Shown: positions 18,712-28,431, counted from the stretch's first letter. The stretch is DNA of 40,533 nucleotides from Janibacter hoylei PVAS-1 (GCF_000297495.1 NZ_ALWX01000036.1:1-40533), one strand, 5' to 3'. A program made the numbers and translations. Notes: generated by a model from the sequence alone, not told the origin.

Positions 18712-18732
18712 TAGGGTCATCGCTGATCAGCG
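18712..18732 (+). promoter_or_regulatory. parA promoter with 12-bp palindrome at the predicted start
   Basis: TAGGGT (18712-18717) directly follows the xerD stop. CGCTGATCAGCG (18721-18732) is a perfect 12-bp palindrome over the expected transcription start. It may be an operator or the first hairpin of the leader; the parA GTG is 38 bases further on. Confidence 0.45.
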
Positions 18733-18770
18733 AGAGGCTGACCGACCCACGACGATGGAGTGATCCGACT

Positions 18771-19659
18771 GTGGCATCAGAGGTGACGCCGCCGCTCGAC
18801 CTCGAGCACGACCTGACCCAGTACGGTCCGACCGGCCGACCCATGCCCTCCTTCCCGGAGCCCGAGCCCCTGGCATCGCACGGCCCCGCCCGCATCATCG
18901 CGATGTGCAACCAGAAGGGCGGCGTCGGCAAGACGACGACCACCATCAACCTCGGCGCCGCTCTCGCGGAGGCCGGTCGACGGGTCCTGCTCGTCGACTT
19001 CGACCCGCAGGGCGCCCTCTCCGTGGGGCTGGGGCGTGCCGACGCACACCCTCGACACGACGATCTACGACCTGCTCGTCTCCCGCGGCCACGAGATCAC
19101 CGAGATCATCCAGCACACCTCCGTGCCGGGGCTCGACGTCGCCCCGGCCAACATCGACCTGTCCGCGGCCGAGGTCCAGCTCGTCGGCGAGGTCGCCCGA
19201 GAGCAGATCCTCGCCCGCGTGCTCCGGCCCGTCCTCGACGACTACGACGTCGTCCTCATCGACTGCCAGCCCTCTCTCGGCCTGCTGACCGTCAACGCCC
19301 TCACGGCCGCCCACGGCGTGATCATCCCGCTCGAGACCGAGTACTTCGCCATGCGAGGTGTCGCGCTGCTCGTCGAGACCATCGACAAGATCACCGATCG
19401 GCTCAACCCCGGCCTGACCGTCGACGGCATCCTCGCGACGATGTACGACGGCCGTACCCTGCACAGCCGCGAGGTCGTCGGGTCGGTCGTCGACCACTTC
19501 GGGGACAAGGTCTTCCACACCGTCATCTCCCGCACGGTGAAGTTCCCCGACGCCACGCTCGCGGCCGAGCCGATCACCACCTACGCCACCGGTCACTCGG
19601 GGGCCAACGCCTACCGGCAGCTGGCCCGCGAGCTGATCTCGCGCGGCGGCGCTCCCTGA
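18771..19659 (+). CDS. ParA-family chromosome-partitioning ATPase (frameshifted as given)
   Basis: The deviant Walker A is [22 protein letters not shown]. The first frame runs to [11 protein letters not shown], then shifts at a run of four G (19031-19034); removing one G gives [15 protein letters not shown] and the second frame, with [21 protein letters not shown]. The repaired protein is about 295 residues. It acts as a dynamic nucleoid-binding ATPase; in this neighbourhood it accompanies scpAB and is not the parAB pair near the origin. The GTG start has GGAG 10 nt upstream. Because the broken frame continues into scpA, a false 'ParA-ScpA fusion' appears if the indel is ignored. Confidence 0.9.
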
Positions 19660-19664
19660 TACCC

Positions 19665-20594
19665 GTGGAGGCCCCACCGGCCACTACGGCCCCCGAGGCC
19701 ACCGAGTCCCACGCGCCGGACCCCGACGTCGCCGTCCCCGGCGGTGTCATCACCAAGCGGGGTGCGGAGCAGGCCTTCACCGTCCATCTCGACAACTTCG
19801 AGGGGCCCTTCGACCTGCTCCTGGGGCTGATCAGCAAGCACCAGCTGGACATCACCGAGATCGCGTTGGCCAAGGTCACCGACGAGTTCATGGTGCACCT
19901 GCGCGCGCTTCAGGCTAGCGAGCCGTCATGGGACCTGGGTCAGACGAGCGAGTTCCTCCTCGTCGCGGCCACGCTGCTCGACATCAAGGCATCGCGCCTG
20001 CTGCCCAACACGGGTGATGGTGACGAGGAGGACCTCGAGCTCATCGAGGCCCGTGACCTGCTCTTCGCCCGCCTGCTGCAGTACCGCGCCTTCAAGGACG
20101 TGGCCGCGCGCTTCGGCGAGACGCTCGCGACGACCGGCCGGATGACGCCACGCCAAGCCGGTCTCGAGCCCCACCTCGCCTCGCTCCTCCCGGAGCTGGT
20201 CATCAGCGTGACGCCCGAGCAGCTGGCCATGGTCGCCGCCCGGGCGCTCACCCCCAAGGAGCCCGAGACCGTCGGCCTGACCCACCTGCACGCACCCGCC
20301 GTCAGCGTCCGCGAGCAGGCGGCCCTCGTCGTCGACCGGCTGCGGTCGGAGGGCACGCTCTCCTTCCGCACGCTCGTGCAGGACGCGGACTCGACGCTCG
20401 TCGTCGTGGCCCGCTTCCTCGCGCTGCTCGAGCTCTTCCGCGACAAGCAGGTCGCGCTCGACCAGCCCGAGGCCCTCGGCGACCTCGAGGTCAGCTGGAC
20501 CGGTAGCCAGGAGGGCACCGTGGACGTCGGTGCCGAGTTCGACGAAGGGGAGGCACCGCCCCCTTCGTCCGAGGAGGAGATGCCCGATGAGTGA
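19665..20594 (+). CDS. scpA: Segregation and condensation protein A
   Basis: Kleisin that bridges the SMC dimer heads together with ScpB to condense chromosomes. The 309-residue protein has the family core [38 protein letters not shown] (residues about 38-75), the central [17 protein letters not shown], and a C-terminal winged helix. The GTG at 19665, five bases after the parA stop, is the first start after parA; the first ~30 residues are Pro/Ala-rich. The stop overlaps scpB by 8 bases. Confidence 0.94.
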   Translation: MEAPPATTAPEATESHAPDPDVAVPGGVITKRGAEQAFTVHLDNFEGPFDLLLGLISKHQLDITEIALAKVTDEFMVHLRALQASEPSWDLGQTSEFLLVAATLLDIKASRLLPNTGDGDEEDLELIEARDLLFARLLQYRAFKDVAARFGETLATTGRMTPRQAGLEPHLASLLPELVISVTPEQLAMVAARALTPKEPETVGLTHLHAPAVSVREQAALVVDRLRSEGTLSFRTLVQDADSTLVVVARFLALLELFRDKQVALDQPEALGDLEVSWTGSQEGTVDVGAEFDEGEAPPPSSEEEMPDE

Positions 20595-21237
20595 GCCGAC
20601 ACCCTCACCCTCCGCCGCGACCGCCCCACCGGCGGGCGTGCCGGAGGGGGACGACGTGCAGGTCGCCTTCGACGTCGGAGACCTGCCCGGCGGCGCCCGC
20701 GGCGCCATCGAGGCCGTGCTGATGATCGTCGAGGAGCCCGTCACCGACCACGCGCTGTCGTCGGCTCTCGAGCTGCCCGTCGAGGAGATCCGAGAGCACC
20801 TCGGCGCCCTCGAGGAGGCCTACGCCGACGGCCGGCACGGCTTCACCGTGCGCAACGTGGGGGGAGGATGGCGCTTCTACAGCCACCACGCCTACGCCCC
20901 GGTCGTCGAGCGCTTCGTCCTGGACGGTCAGCAGTCCCGCCTGACGACCGCCTCCCTCGAGACCCTCGCCGTCATCGCCTACCGGCAGCCGATCTCGCGG
21001 GCGCGCATCGGCGCGATCCGCGGGGTCAACGTCGACGGTGTCGTGCGCACCCTCCTCACCCGCGGCCTCATCGTCGAGGTCACCAAGGACGAGGAGTCCA
21101 ATGCGACGCTCTACGGGACGACCCCGTACTTCCTCGAGCGGATGGGTCTGAACACGCTCGACGACCTCCCGCCGATCGCCCCCTACCTGCCCGATGCCGC
21201 AGTGCTCGACGAACTCGTGAATGAGGCCCGCCCATGA
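20587..21237 (+). CDS. scpB: Segregation and condensation protein B
   Basis: Forms the condensin complex with ScpA and SMC. The 216-residue protein contains two winged-helix domains. [24 protein letters not shown] leads the first, and [39 protein letters not shown] is the signature of the second. The ATG at 20587 follows GAGGAGGAG inside the end of scpA. The stop overlaps the rluB ATG. Confidence 0.95.
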   Translation: MSEPTPSPSAATAPPAGVPEGDDVQVAFDVGDLPGGARGAIEAVLMIVEEPVTDHALSSALELPVEEIREHLGALEEAYADGRHGFTVRNVGGGWRFYSHHAYAPVVERFVLDGQQSRLTTASLETLAVIAYRQPISRARIGAIRGVNVDGVVRTLLTRGLIVEVTKDEESNATLYGTTPYFLERMGLNTLDDLPPIAPYLPDAAVLDELVNEARP

Positions 21238-22145
21238 CCCCGCCCCAGAACCGTCGCCCCGGAGGACCGCAGGGTGCACCCCGCGGCAAGGGACCCAAGA
21301 AGCCGCCCCGACCCGGCCGGCGCCCGCAGCCCGACCGCGGCACGAGCGGCCGCAGCCGGCAGGGACAGCCGCAGCTGGCCCCCGAGCCCCCGCAGGCACC
21401 CACGATCGACGTCCACGACCCCCAGGGCACCCGCCTGCAGAAGGTGCTCGCCGCGGCGGGCATCGGCTCCCGCCGCGCCTGCGAGCTGCTCATCAGCGAG
21501 GGGCGCGTCGAGGTCGACGGACAGGTCGTGCGTGAGCTCGGCGTGCGCGTCGACCCGCTGCGGCAGACCGTCCACGTCGACGGCGAGCGGGTGCACCTCG
21601 ACGAGTCGCGCGTCTACCTCGCCTTCAACAAGCCCACCGGTGTGGTCACGACGATGTCCGACGAGCTGGGCCGGGTGAGCATCGGCGACTACGTCGCCGG
21701 GCGACCCGAGCGGCTCTTCCACGTCGGGCGGCTGGACGCCGACACCGAGGGCCTGCTCATCCTCACCAACGACGGCGACCTCGCGCACCGCCTCCAGCAC
21801 CCCGCCCACGGCGTGCTCAAGACCTACATCGCGGAGATCCCCGGCCCCGTGCCCAAGGACCTCGGCAAGCGGCTGCGCGACGGGGTCGAGCTCGAGGACG
21901 GTCCGGTGCGGGTCGACTCCTTCAAGGTCGTCGACTCCCGGCCGGGCAAGGCGATCGTCGAGGTCATCCTCCACGAGGGGCGCAAGCACATCGTCCGCCG
22001 CATGCTCGACCACGTGGGCCACCCGGTCCTCTCGCTCGTGCGGACCCAGGTCGGCCCGATCACGCTCGGCACGACGAAGTCGGGCCGGTGGCGCAACCTC
22101 AGCCGGCAGGAGATCAGCGACCTGTACAAGGCTGCCGGGCTGTGA
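21234..22145 (+). CDS. Pseudouridine synthase RluB/RsuA family
   Basis: Isomerises a uridine in rRNA to pseudouridine. The 303-residue protein has a basic, Pro-rich N-terminal ~55 residues, then an S4 RNA-binding domain (RLQKVLAAAGIGSRRACELLISEGRVEVDG). The RsuA-family catalytic domain follows, with the active-site aspartate in GRLDADTEGLLILTNDG. Large-subunit (RluB) specificity is assumed from the usual annotation at this locus. The start and stop both overlap neighbours by 4 bases. Confidence 0.92.
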   Translation: MTPPQNRRPGGPQGAPRGKGPKKPPRPGRRPQPDRGTSGRSRQGQPQLAPEPPQAPTIDVHDPQGTRLQKVLAAAGIGSRRACELLISEGRVEVDGQVVRELGVRVDPLRQTVHVDGERVHLDESRVYLAFNKPTGVVTTMSDELGRVSIGDYVAGRPERLFHVGRLDADTEGLLILTNDGDLAHRLQHPAHGVLKTYIAEIPGPVPKDLGKRLRDGVELEDGPVRVDSFKVVDSRPGKAIVEVILHEGRKHIVRRMLDHVGHPVLSLVRTQVGPITLGTTKSGRWRNLSRQEISDLYKAAGL

Positions 22146-23269
22146 CCACGGCCGACGAGGCGAAGGGGGCAGCCACAGCACTCCCTCCGGTGCACGTCAT
22201 CGGCACCGGGCTCATCGGGACGAGCATCGGGCTCGCCCTGACCGCGGTCGGGGTCGACGTCAGCCTCGAGGACCAGTCGGAGACCTCGGCCGCCCTGGCC
22301 CGCGACCTCGGCGCCGGCCGGATCAGCGGGGAGGTGGCCCCGGGGGTCGTGGTCGTCGCCGCGCCACCCGACGTCTCCCCGCGGCTGGTGCTCCGTGCCC
22401 TCGAGCGCTGGCCCGACGCCGTGGTCACCGACGTCGCCTCGGTCAAGCAGGTGGTCCTCGCCGACGTCTCCCGTGCCGGCGTGCCCATCGACCGCTACGT
22501 CGGCAGCCACCCCATGGCCGGCCGCGAGCGCTCGGGGGCCATCAGCGCCCGCGGTGACCTCTTCACCGGGCGCGCCTGGGTGCTCTGCCCGCACCCGGGC
22601 AGCGACCCCGCCGCGACCGAGCTCGTCGCTGCGGTGGCCCGCGCGACGGGTGCCGCGGTCACGACGCTCAGCCCGGCCGAGCACGACGCTGCCGTGGCCG
22701 CGGTCTCCCACGTGCCCCAGGTGGCGGCGTCTCTCGTCGCCGCCCGCCTCGAGCACCTGAGTGACGAAGCCGTCGGCCTCGCCGGTCAGGGCGTGCGTGA
22801 CGTCACGCGCATCGCGGCCAGCGACCCCGGGCTGTGGACCCAGATCCTCTCCGGCAATGCACTCGCGGTCGCCGACGTCCTGCGCTCCGTGCGGGACGAC
22901 CTCGGTGAGCTCGTCGCCGCGCTCGAGGCCCTCGGCGCCGACGAGGACGACGTGGCCGATGCCCCGGGGGCGCGGGCCGTGCTGGCCCGCGCCATCGCCG
23001 ACGGCAATGCCGGTCACGCCCGCATCCCCGGCAAGCACGGTGCGCCGCCCGCCACCTACGCCGTCGTCAGCGTGGTCGTCGACGACCGCCCCGGCGAGGT
23101 CGCCCGACTCCTCACCGACATCGGTGACGCGGGGGTCAACATGGAGGACCTGCGCCTCGACCACGGGCTGGGCCTGCCCTTCGGTCTGGCGGAGGTCTCC
23201 GTGCTCCCGGCCGCAGCCGGTCCGCTCACCGAGGCCCTCACGACGCGAGGGTGGCAGCTGCACTCCTGA
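22142..23269 (+). CDS. tyrA: Prephenate dehydrogenase with C-terminal ACT domain
   Basis: Oxidatively decarboxylates prephenate toward tyrosine. The NAD-binding Rossmann motif is VIGTGLIGTSIGLAL near residue 18. Substrate-domain hallmarks are GSHPMAGRERSG and AGQGVRDVTRIAASDPGLW. The last ~75 residues are an ACT domain (VVSVVVDDRPGEVARLLTDIGDAGVNMEDLRL), suggesting amino-acid feedback. GTG 22142 overlaps the rluB stop. The length is 375 residues. Confidence 0.94.
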   Translation: MTTADEAKGAATALPPVHVIGTGLIGTSIGLALTAVGVDVSLEDQSETSAALARDLGAGRISGEVAPGVVVVAAPPDVSPRLVLRALERWPDAVVTDVASVKQVVLADVSRAGVPIDRYVGSHPMAGRERSGAISARGDLFTGRAWVLCPHPGSDPAATELVAAVARATGAAVTTLSPAEHDAAVAAVSHVPQVAASLVAARLEHLSDEAVGLAGQGVRDVTRIAASDPGLWTQILSGNALAVADVLRSVRDDLGELVAALEALGADEDDVADAPGARAVLARAIADGNAGHARIPGKHGAPPATYAVVSVVVDDRPGEVARLLTDIGDAGVNMEDLRLDHGLGLPFGLAEVSVLPAAAGPLTEALTTRGWQLHS

Positions 23270-23277
23270 CGGGCGAC

Positions 23278-23283
23278 TAGGCT
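23278..23283 (+). promoter_or_regulatory. -10 box of cmk (leaderless)
   Basis: TAGGCT ends 8 nt before the cmk GTG at 23292. No ribosome-binding site is seen, in keeping with leaderless initiation. Confidence 0.45.
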
Positions 23284-23291
23284 GGGCCCTC

Positions 23292-23990
23292 GTGACCAGC
23301 CAGCCCGCCCCCTTCGTCATCGCCATCGACGGCCCCTCGGGCTCCGGCAAGTCCAGCGTCTCCCGTGCGGTCGCGACGCGGCTCGGTGCCGGCTACCTCG
23401 ACACGGGCGCCATGTACCGGGCCCTCACGTGGTGGTGCCGGCACACCGAGGTCGACCTCGGTGACGCCGCGGCCATCACCGCAGCCGCCGTCGCTCTGCC
23501 GCTCGACATCGGTGACGACCCGCAGGCACCCAGCGTCACCGTCGACGGCACGGACGTCGCAGCGGACATCCGCACGAGCGAGATCTCCTCGCTGGTCTCG
23601 ACCGTCGCCACGGTCCCGGACGTGCGCGTGGAGATGCAGCGTCGGCAGCGTGCGCTCATCGACGACATCGCCGCCCGGCACGGGGCCTGCGTCGCCGAAG
23701 GGCGGGACGTCACGACGGTCATCGCCCCGGACGCCGCCGTGCGGATCCTGCTCACCGCCAGTGAGGAGGCGCGCCTGCGCCGTCGCTCGCTCGAGGTTCA
23801 CGGCGCCACCGACGAGGCCTCCATCGCGGCGACCCGCGACCAGGTCGTCCGTCGCGACCGTGACGACTCGACCGTCTCGCAGTTCACCGAGGCGGCCGAC
23901 GGCGTGACCGTCGTCGACACCTCGGACCTCGACTTCGCAGGATCGATCGACGCGGTGATGTCGCTCGTCGATGCCGCGCGCGGTCGCTGA
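23292..23990 (+). CDS. cmk: (d)CMP kinase
   Basis: Phosphorylates CMP and dCMP. The 232-residue protein has the P-loop IDGPSGSGKSSVSRAVATRLG, the CMP-binding LDTGAMYRALTWW, and GACVAEGRDVTTVIAPDA, all typical of the bacterial Cmk family. The GTG start is supported by the TAGGCT box upstream. It precedes der, as in most actinobacteria. Confidence 0.95.
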   Translation: MTSQPAPFVIAIDGPSGSGKSSVSRAVATRLGAGYLDTGAMYRALTWWCRHTEVDLGDAAAITAAAVALPLDIGDDPQAPSVTVDGTDVAADIRTSEISSLVSTVATVPDVRVEMQRRQRALIDDIAARHGACVAEGRDVTTVIAPDAAVRILLTASEEARLRRRSLEVHGATDEASIAATRDQVVRRDRDDSTVSQFTEAADGVTVVDTSDLDFAGSIDAVMSLVDAARGR

Positions 23991-24009
23991 CCCGCCCCGA
24001 CCACCAGCC

Positions 24010-24034
24010 GCCACCGGCCGGTGGCTGCGACAAT
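24010..24034 (+). promoter_or_regulatory. 16-bp palindrome after cmk and -10 box of der
   Basis: GCCACCGGCCGGTGGC (24010-24025) is a perfect palindrome 20 bases after the cmk stop and could be a terminator stem or operator. GACAAT (24029-24034) is a good -10 box that would start the der message about 25 nt before its TTG. Confidence 0.45.
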
Positions 24035-24065
24035 GGGCGACACCACCAACTCTCCAGGAGCACCG

Positions 24066-25556
24066 TTGAACACCACCCCTGAACCCACCGACCCCACCGG
24101 GACGGATGACGCGGCGCACGCCGAGGGCGTCGAGCGGGTGCTGCGTGCCGGGCTCGAGGACTTCGAGCTGACGGCCGAGGACCGGGCGATCATCGACGGC
24201 TTCCAGCCGGAGGCCGACGAGGTCGCGGCCGGACCGCTGCCGGTCGTCGCCATCGTCGGACGGCCCAATGTCGGCAAGTCGACCTTCGTCAACCGTGTGC
24301 TGCGCCGTCGTGAGGCCGTCGTCGAGGACACGCCCGGCGTGACCCGCGACCGGGTCGCCTACGACGCGGAGTGGTCGGGCCGCCGATTCACCCTGCTCGA
24401 CACCGGTGGCTGGGAGATCGGCGCCCAGGGCATCCACCTGCGTGTCGCCGAGCAGGCCGAGGTCGCCATCGACATGGCCGACGTCGTCGTCTTCGTCGTC
24501 GACGCGGTCGTCGGTGCCACGGACGACGACGAGGCCGTCGTCAAGCTGCTGCGCGCGTCCGGCAAGCCGGTCGTGCTCGTCGCCAACAAGGTGGACGACC
24601 AGCGCTTCGAGCCGGACGCGGCCGCGCTGTGGAACCTCGGGCTCGGCGAGCCCCATCCGGTCTCCGCGCTGCACGGCCGGGGGAGCGGGGACGCGCTCGA
24701 CGCCGTCCTCGACGTGCTGCCCGAGGTCTCCGCTCGTGGTGGCGCGGTGCCCGAAGGGGGTCCCCGCCGGGTCGCGCTCATCGGCCGCCCCAATGTCGGC
24801 AAGTCCAGCCTGCTCAACAAGCTCGCGGGCGAGGAGCGGGTCGTGGTGGACAACGTCGCCGGGACGACCCGCGACCCGGTCGACGAGCTCGTCGAGGTCG
24901 GTGGTCGGCAGTGGCGCTTCGTCGACACCGCCGGTATCCGTCGGCGGGTCCACCAGACCCGAGGCGCCGACTTCTACGCCTCGCTCCGCACGCAGGCCGC
25001 GCTCGAGAAGGCCGAGGTCGCCGTCGTGCTCATCGACACGCACGAGCCGATCACGGAGCAGGACCTGCGCATCATCAGCCAGGTCGTCGAGGCCGGTCGG
25101 GCGCTCGTCATCGGGTACAACAAGTGGGACCTGCTCGACGAGGAGCGACGCTTCTACCTCGAGCGCGAGATCGAGCGCGATCTCGTGCAGGTCACGTGGG
25201 CCCCGCGCGTGAACCTCTCGGCCCAGACCGGCCGCCACGTCGACCGGCTGACCCCCGCGCTCGACACGGCGCTGGAGTCGTGGGACCGCCGCGTGCCCAC
25301 GTCGCGGCTCAACGCGGTGCTCGGCGAGATCGCCTCGTCGCACCCGCACCCGGTGCGCGGCGGCAAGCAGCCCCGCATCCTCTTCGCCACCCAGGCGTCC
25401 ACCCGTCCGCCGCGCTTCGTCATCTTCGCTTCGGGCTTCATCGAGGCTGGCTACCGGCGCTTCCTCGAGCGGCGGCTGCGTGAGGAGTTCGGCTTCGAGG
25501 GCACGCCCATCGAGATCAGCGTGCGGGTGCGCGAGCGACGCGGCCGGCGCCGCTGA
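24066..25556 (+). CDS. der: Ribosome-associated GTPase Der (EngA)
   Basis: Essential GTPase for 50S ribosome assembly. It has two tandem G domains, each with GRPNVGKS (around residues 65 and 240), DTGG/DTAG switch II motifs and NKVD/NKWD specificity motifs. A C-terminal KH-like domain with [20 protein letters not shown] follows. The TTG at 24066 is chosen because AGGAG lies 5 nt upstream; the in-frame ATG at 24033 overlaps the predicted -10 box. This gives about 496 residues, with a ~60-residue acidic N-terminal extension. Confidence 0.94.
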   Translation: MNTTPEPTDPTGTDDAAHAEGVERVLRAGLEDFELTAEDRAIIDGFQPEADEVAAGPLPVVAIVGRPNVGKSTFVNRVLRRREAVVEDTPGVTRDRVAYDAEWSGRRFTLLDTGGWEIGAQGIHLRVAEQAEVAIDMADVVVFVVDAVVGATDDDEAVVKLLRASGKPVVLVANKVDDQRFEPDAAALWNLGLGEPHPVSALHGRGSGDALDAVLDVLPEVSARGGAVPEGGPRRVALIGRPNVGKSSLLNKLAGEERVVVDNVAGTTRDPVDELVEVGGRQWRFVDTAGIRRRVHQTRGADFYASLRTQAALEKAEVAVVLIDTHEPITEQDLRIISQVVEAGRALVIGYNKWDLLDEERRFYLEREIERDLVQVTWAPRVNLSAQTGRHVDRLTPALDTALESWDRRVPTSRLNAVLGEIASSHPHPVRGGKQPRILFATQASTRPPRFVIFASGFIEAGYRRFLERRLREEFGFEGTPIEISVRVRERRGRRR

Positions 25557-25586
25557 GGTGGTCGCGACGCCGCCTCGGCGGAGTCG

Positions 25587-27185
25587 TCAGACCGCACTGA
25601 CCGGCAGCTGACGGCGGGCGCCCGCGCCGACCTTCTGCCGGGCCAGCGGCGCCCACGCCTGGACGGCGCAGAAGGGTGCGCACTGCTCTCCCTTCGTCCC
25701 CCGGGTGCCGACGTGGACACAGCACTGCGTCAGCCGCTCCTCGATCATCGTGTTGATGTCCATGAAGGGCTTGACGCTGATCCGCTTGACCCGCTCGCCC
25801 ATGAGGCGACGCAGTCGCTCGTGCTGACCCGGCAGTCGTGACGTGACGAGCGTCGTCAGGGTCGACAGGCCGAGGTCGCAGGTCTGGCAGACGGCCTTCC
25901 ACAGGTCGCCGACCTGCGGGTGGGAGAGAGAGGTCTGCTCGCTCAGCAGGCCGAGCACGGCGTCCTTGACGACCGCGCGCATCTGCTCGGGGATGGCCTG
26001 GTCGGTGATCCGGTTGGCGAAGCTCTCCGGCGCGAGGTCGAGCCACTGCTTGAGCTGGTCGTGCCCGACGATGGCGGTGAGCGATCGCCAGGTGTCGGAG
26101 TCGTCCCGCAGCAGATAGCCGACCGACGCGCAGTGCGGGTGACTGCACGGCAGTGCCGTGAGGTCGCGCCACGTCACGAGTCCCTCCGTCTGGGGCCCCA
26201 TCCGGGCCAGGACACCGGTGTGCGTCAGCCGGTCGGTGGCGTCGATCGCACCGGATCGGCCGGAGCCGAAGATCGGCTGGATCGAGACCCCGCAGACGAA
26301 GGGGGTCTCCAGCGAGCGGGTGATGACGTGCCCGATCTCGTCGTCGTTGACCCCGAGCTCGGCGGTCATCGTCAGGGTGGTGAAGACCCCGGCCTCGCTC
26401 AGGCGGGAGATCGCACGGTCCTTGTGGGCCCGCAGATCGCCGCCACGGTGGTGCAGCGAGGCCTCGGCGCTCGATCCGTCGTACTGGAGGTAGATCTCGA
26501 CGCGCTGCCGGTGCCGGCGCAGCAGCGCGACGAGGGCGTCGTCGCGGGCGACGGTCAGACCGTTGGTGTTGATGAGGATCCGCACCACGGGCCGCGCGAC
26601 GAGCTCGTCGAGGAGCCGCTCGAGGTCGGGGTAGAGCGTGGGCTCACCACCGGAGAGCATGAGCACGTCGAGCCGGCCGTCCTCCCGGGCGAGGCGGGCG
26701 TCGACATTGGCCAGCACCTCCTCGACGCTCGCGACGCCGGTGAGCGCAGGAGCGGAGTCGGCGAAGCACGTCGGGCAACGCAGGTTGCAGTGCTCGGTGA
26801 CGTCCTCGAGGAGGATGCACGTGTGCTGGGTCTGCATCTCGGGCAGGCCGTCGAGGTAGGCCGCCGGTACCGGGTCGAAGTTGCCGGAGAGGTCGGGGAC
26901 GTGCGACTTGGTGGGGGCGGTCCACTCCTCGAGGTAGGACAGGATCTGCGGGTCCTCGTCGTAGAGGGTGCGCACGAGCCCGTGGTCGGGGCAGCCCCGC
27001 TCGAGCCAGATGCGCCCGTCGCGCTCGGCGAGCCAACCGCTGAGCCGGCGTACCTCGGTCAGGTCGGCGTCGAGCGACTCCTCGTGGCAGGTGGGGCAGA
27101 AGGCGTTGACGTAGCGATGGATCCGGTCGCCGCGCAGAGGACGACCCGGTCCGGCATCGGGCTGCGCGGCGGGGCGAGGCGTCAC
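25587..27185 (-). CDS. Multi-cysteine radical SAM enzyme, tetraether-lipid-synthase/MJ0619-like
   Basis: The 532-residue protein carries the radical SAM signature HCNLRCPTCFADS near residue 142. There is an N-terminal zinc-ribbon-like region (AFCPTCHEESLDADL ... ERGCPDHG). C-terminal cysteine clusters are CSHPHCASVGY, CQTCDLGL and QCCVHVGTRGTKGEQCAPFC. From memory, this arrangement resembles MJ0619/Tes-type enzymes, which form carbon-carbon bonds between lipid tails using extra Fe-S clusters. The actual substrate here is unknown; a methylase or other C-C forming role is possible. GTG 27185 overlaps the stop of the upstream small membrane protein, and an Lgt-like gene is in the same operon, which supports a membrane-lipid role. 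Confidence 0.8.
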   Translation of the reverse strand: MTPRPAAQPDAGPGRPLRGDRIHRYVNAFCPTCHEESLDADLTEVRRLSGWLAERDGRIWLERGCPDHGLVRTLYDEDPQILSYLEEWTAPTKSHVPDLSGNFDPVPAAYLDGLPEMQTQHTCILLEDVTEHCNLRCPTCFADSAPALTGVASVEEVLANVDARLAREDGRLDVLMLSGGEPTLYPDLERLLDELVARPVVRILINTNGLTVARDDALVALLRRHRQRVEIYLQYDGSSAEASLHHRGGDLRAHKDRAISRLSEAGVFTTLTMTAELGVNDDEIGHVITRSLETPFVCGVSIQPIFGSGRSGAIDATDRLTHTGVLARMGPQTEGLVTWRDLTALPCSHPHCASVGYLLRDDSDTWRSLTAIVGHDQLKQWLDLAPESFANRITDQAIPEQMRAVVKDAVLGLLSEQTSLSHPQVGDLWKAVCQTCDLGLSTLTTLVTSRLPGQHERLRRLMGERVKRISVKPFMDINTMIEERLTQCCVHVGTRGTKGEQCAPFCAVQAWAPLARQKVGAGARRQLPVSAV

Positions 27186-27565
27186 AGCAGGACCCCGCTC
27201 GAGTCGTTCTGGTACATCTGGGCGAAGCCGAAGACCAGGGCGGTGCAGACGCCGGCGCTCGAGATGAGCCACAGGCCGCCGGCCACCAGGCAGGCCACGC
27301 CCCAGCCGCGCAGGCGGTCCGGGATCATCAGCACGCAGCCAGCCAGGAGCAGGATCACCGGGGTGGCGATGACACCGAGGACCACCAGCCAGGCTCCGTC
27401 CCCGGCGGGCCCGGGCACGACGCTGCTGACACCCCAGGTGAGCAGCGCGATGACGACGGGTCCGAGGAGGCCGACGAGCGCGCCGATGCCGGCGCCCGCG
27501 CCCATGCCGAGCCCGGTGCGTGGGGGAGCGGGGTAGGGGCTACCCGATGGCGGGGGCTGGACCAT
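27182..27565 (-). CDS. Small three-helix membrane protein
   Basis: The 127-residue protein has a Pro-rich N-terminus (first ~18 residues) and three hydrophobic segments: about 25-48 (GIGALVGLLGPVVIALLTWG), about 58-80 (WLVVLGVIATPVILLLAGCV), and about 88-112. The ATG at 27565 follows AAGGAG by 6 nt and lies inside the end of the Lgt-like gene. Its stop overlaps the radical SAM start, so it is translationally linked to both. It resembles DUF4190-type proteins only in general layout; function is unknown. Confidence 0.75.
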   Translation of the reverse strand: MVQPPPSGSPYPAPPRTGLGMGAGAGIGALVGLLGPVVIALLTWGVSSVVPGPAGDGAWLVVLGVIATPVILLLAGCVLMIPDRLRGWGVACLVAGGLWLISSAGVCTALVFGFAQMYQNDSSGVLL

Positions 27566-28329
27566 GCTCGACTCCTTGGGGTTGACGGCGCACCGCGACG
27601 GCGCTGCGCCAGATGAGGAGGGGGGAGGGTGGCCGCGAGGAAGAGCTGGGGCCGGGTCAGGCCCAGCCACGCCACCTCGTTGCCACGGACGGCCTCGACA
27701 CCGAAGCGGAAGAGTGCGTACCCCGTGATGTAGAGGGTGAAGAGATCGGCCGCGTCGGCGAGCCTGTCCCGGCAGATCCAGATGGCGAGCAGAGCCAGCA
27801 GGTGGAAGGCGATCTCGTAGGCGAAGGACGGGTGGAGCCGGGTGCCGAGAGGGACACCCCAGGCTGCGGCGTCGGCGGTGGAGGTGACCGTGACCGCCCA
27901 CGGCACGTCCGTGGCGGTCCCGGGTGGCTCGGTGAGCAGGCACCCCACGCGACCCACGGCCATGCCCGCAGCCACGGCGGGCGCGAAGAGGGCGCCCGTG
28001 CGCCACTGCATCCGCAGCAGCCGCTTGCCGACGAGCACCGCGACGTACGCGAAGGCGAGCCCGCCGAGGATGCTCCGGTTGCCGTAGAGCCAGTGCACCG
28101 CGAGCGGGTCGTTGGCGCTGGGCTGGAGGTGCTGGAGCCACGTGCCGAGGCGGGCGCCGACGGCGCCGAAGCCGACCGCGAGGGCGACGAGCGCCCAGAT
28201 CCGCTCGTCGGACACCCCCCGGCGCCATTTCTCCAGGGCGAGGACTCCGCCGGCGGTCAGGACTCCGATACCGACCCACAGGTCGTGCGTCATGGACGGC
28301 GTCCACGACGTCGGGAGGCTCGGGTCCAT
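27540..28329 (-). CDS. Lgt-like prolipoprotein diacylglyceryl transferase family protein (frameshifted as given)
   Basis: A polytopic membrane protein with the Lgt motif series. These are GNRSILGGLAFAYVAVLVGK, the signature-like GRVGCLLTEPPGTATDVPWAV, and LHPSFAYEI. Canonical Lgt transfers diacylglyceryl from phosphatidylglycerol to lipoprotein cysteines; this looks like a paralogue in a radical SAM operon. The frame breaks near the C-terminus at a run of six G on the plus strand (27620-27625). Removing one base gives FLAATLPLLIWRSAVAVRRQ and a stop at 27540, for about 262 residues, the family length. The start at 28329 has AGGAGG unusually close to the ATG; ATG 28293 is an alternative. Confidence 0.78.
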
Positions 28330-28425
28330 GCCTCCTGATCCTGCCAGTTGACGTGGTGTGGTGGGCCGGAGCGAAGGGAGCGACCCGCCGGTGGACCCGA
28401 TTCGGCCACGGCCGTGGGAGTGGGT

Positions 28426-28431
28426 TAAAGT
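28426..28431 (+). promoter_or_regulatory. tRNA-Pro promoter -10
   Basis: TAAAGT lies about 30 nt before the first tRNA-like copy, followed by a GCTCC-tgcg-GGAGC leader hairpin (28440-28453). It is the only obvious promoter for both tRNA-like copies. Confidence 0.5.

Noticed and set aside
18483-20594. A 703-residue open frame reading as a ParA-ScpA fusion
   Set aside because: The middle of the frame is nonsense relative to ParA. The true ParA continues in the next frame after an extra G at 19031-19034 and stops at 19659, before ScpA begins at 19665.
24033-24035. ATG 24033 as the der start
   Set aside because: It overlaps the predicted -10 box GACAAT and lacks a ribosome-binding site; TTG 24066 has AGGAG at good spacing.
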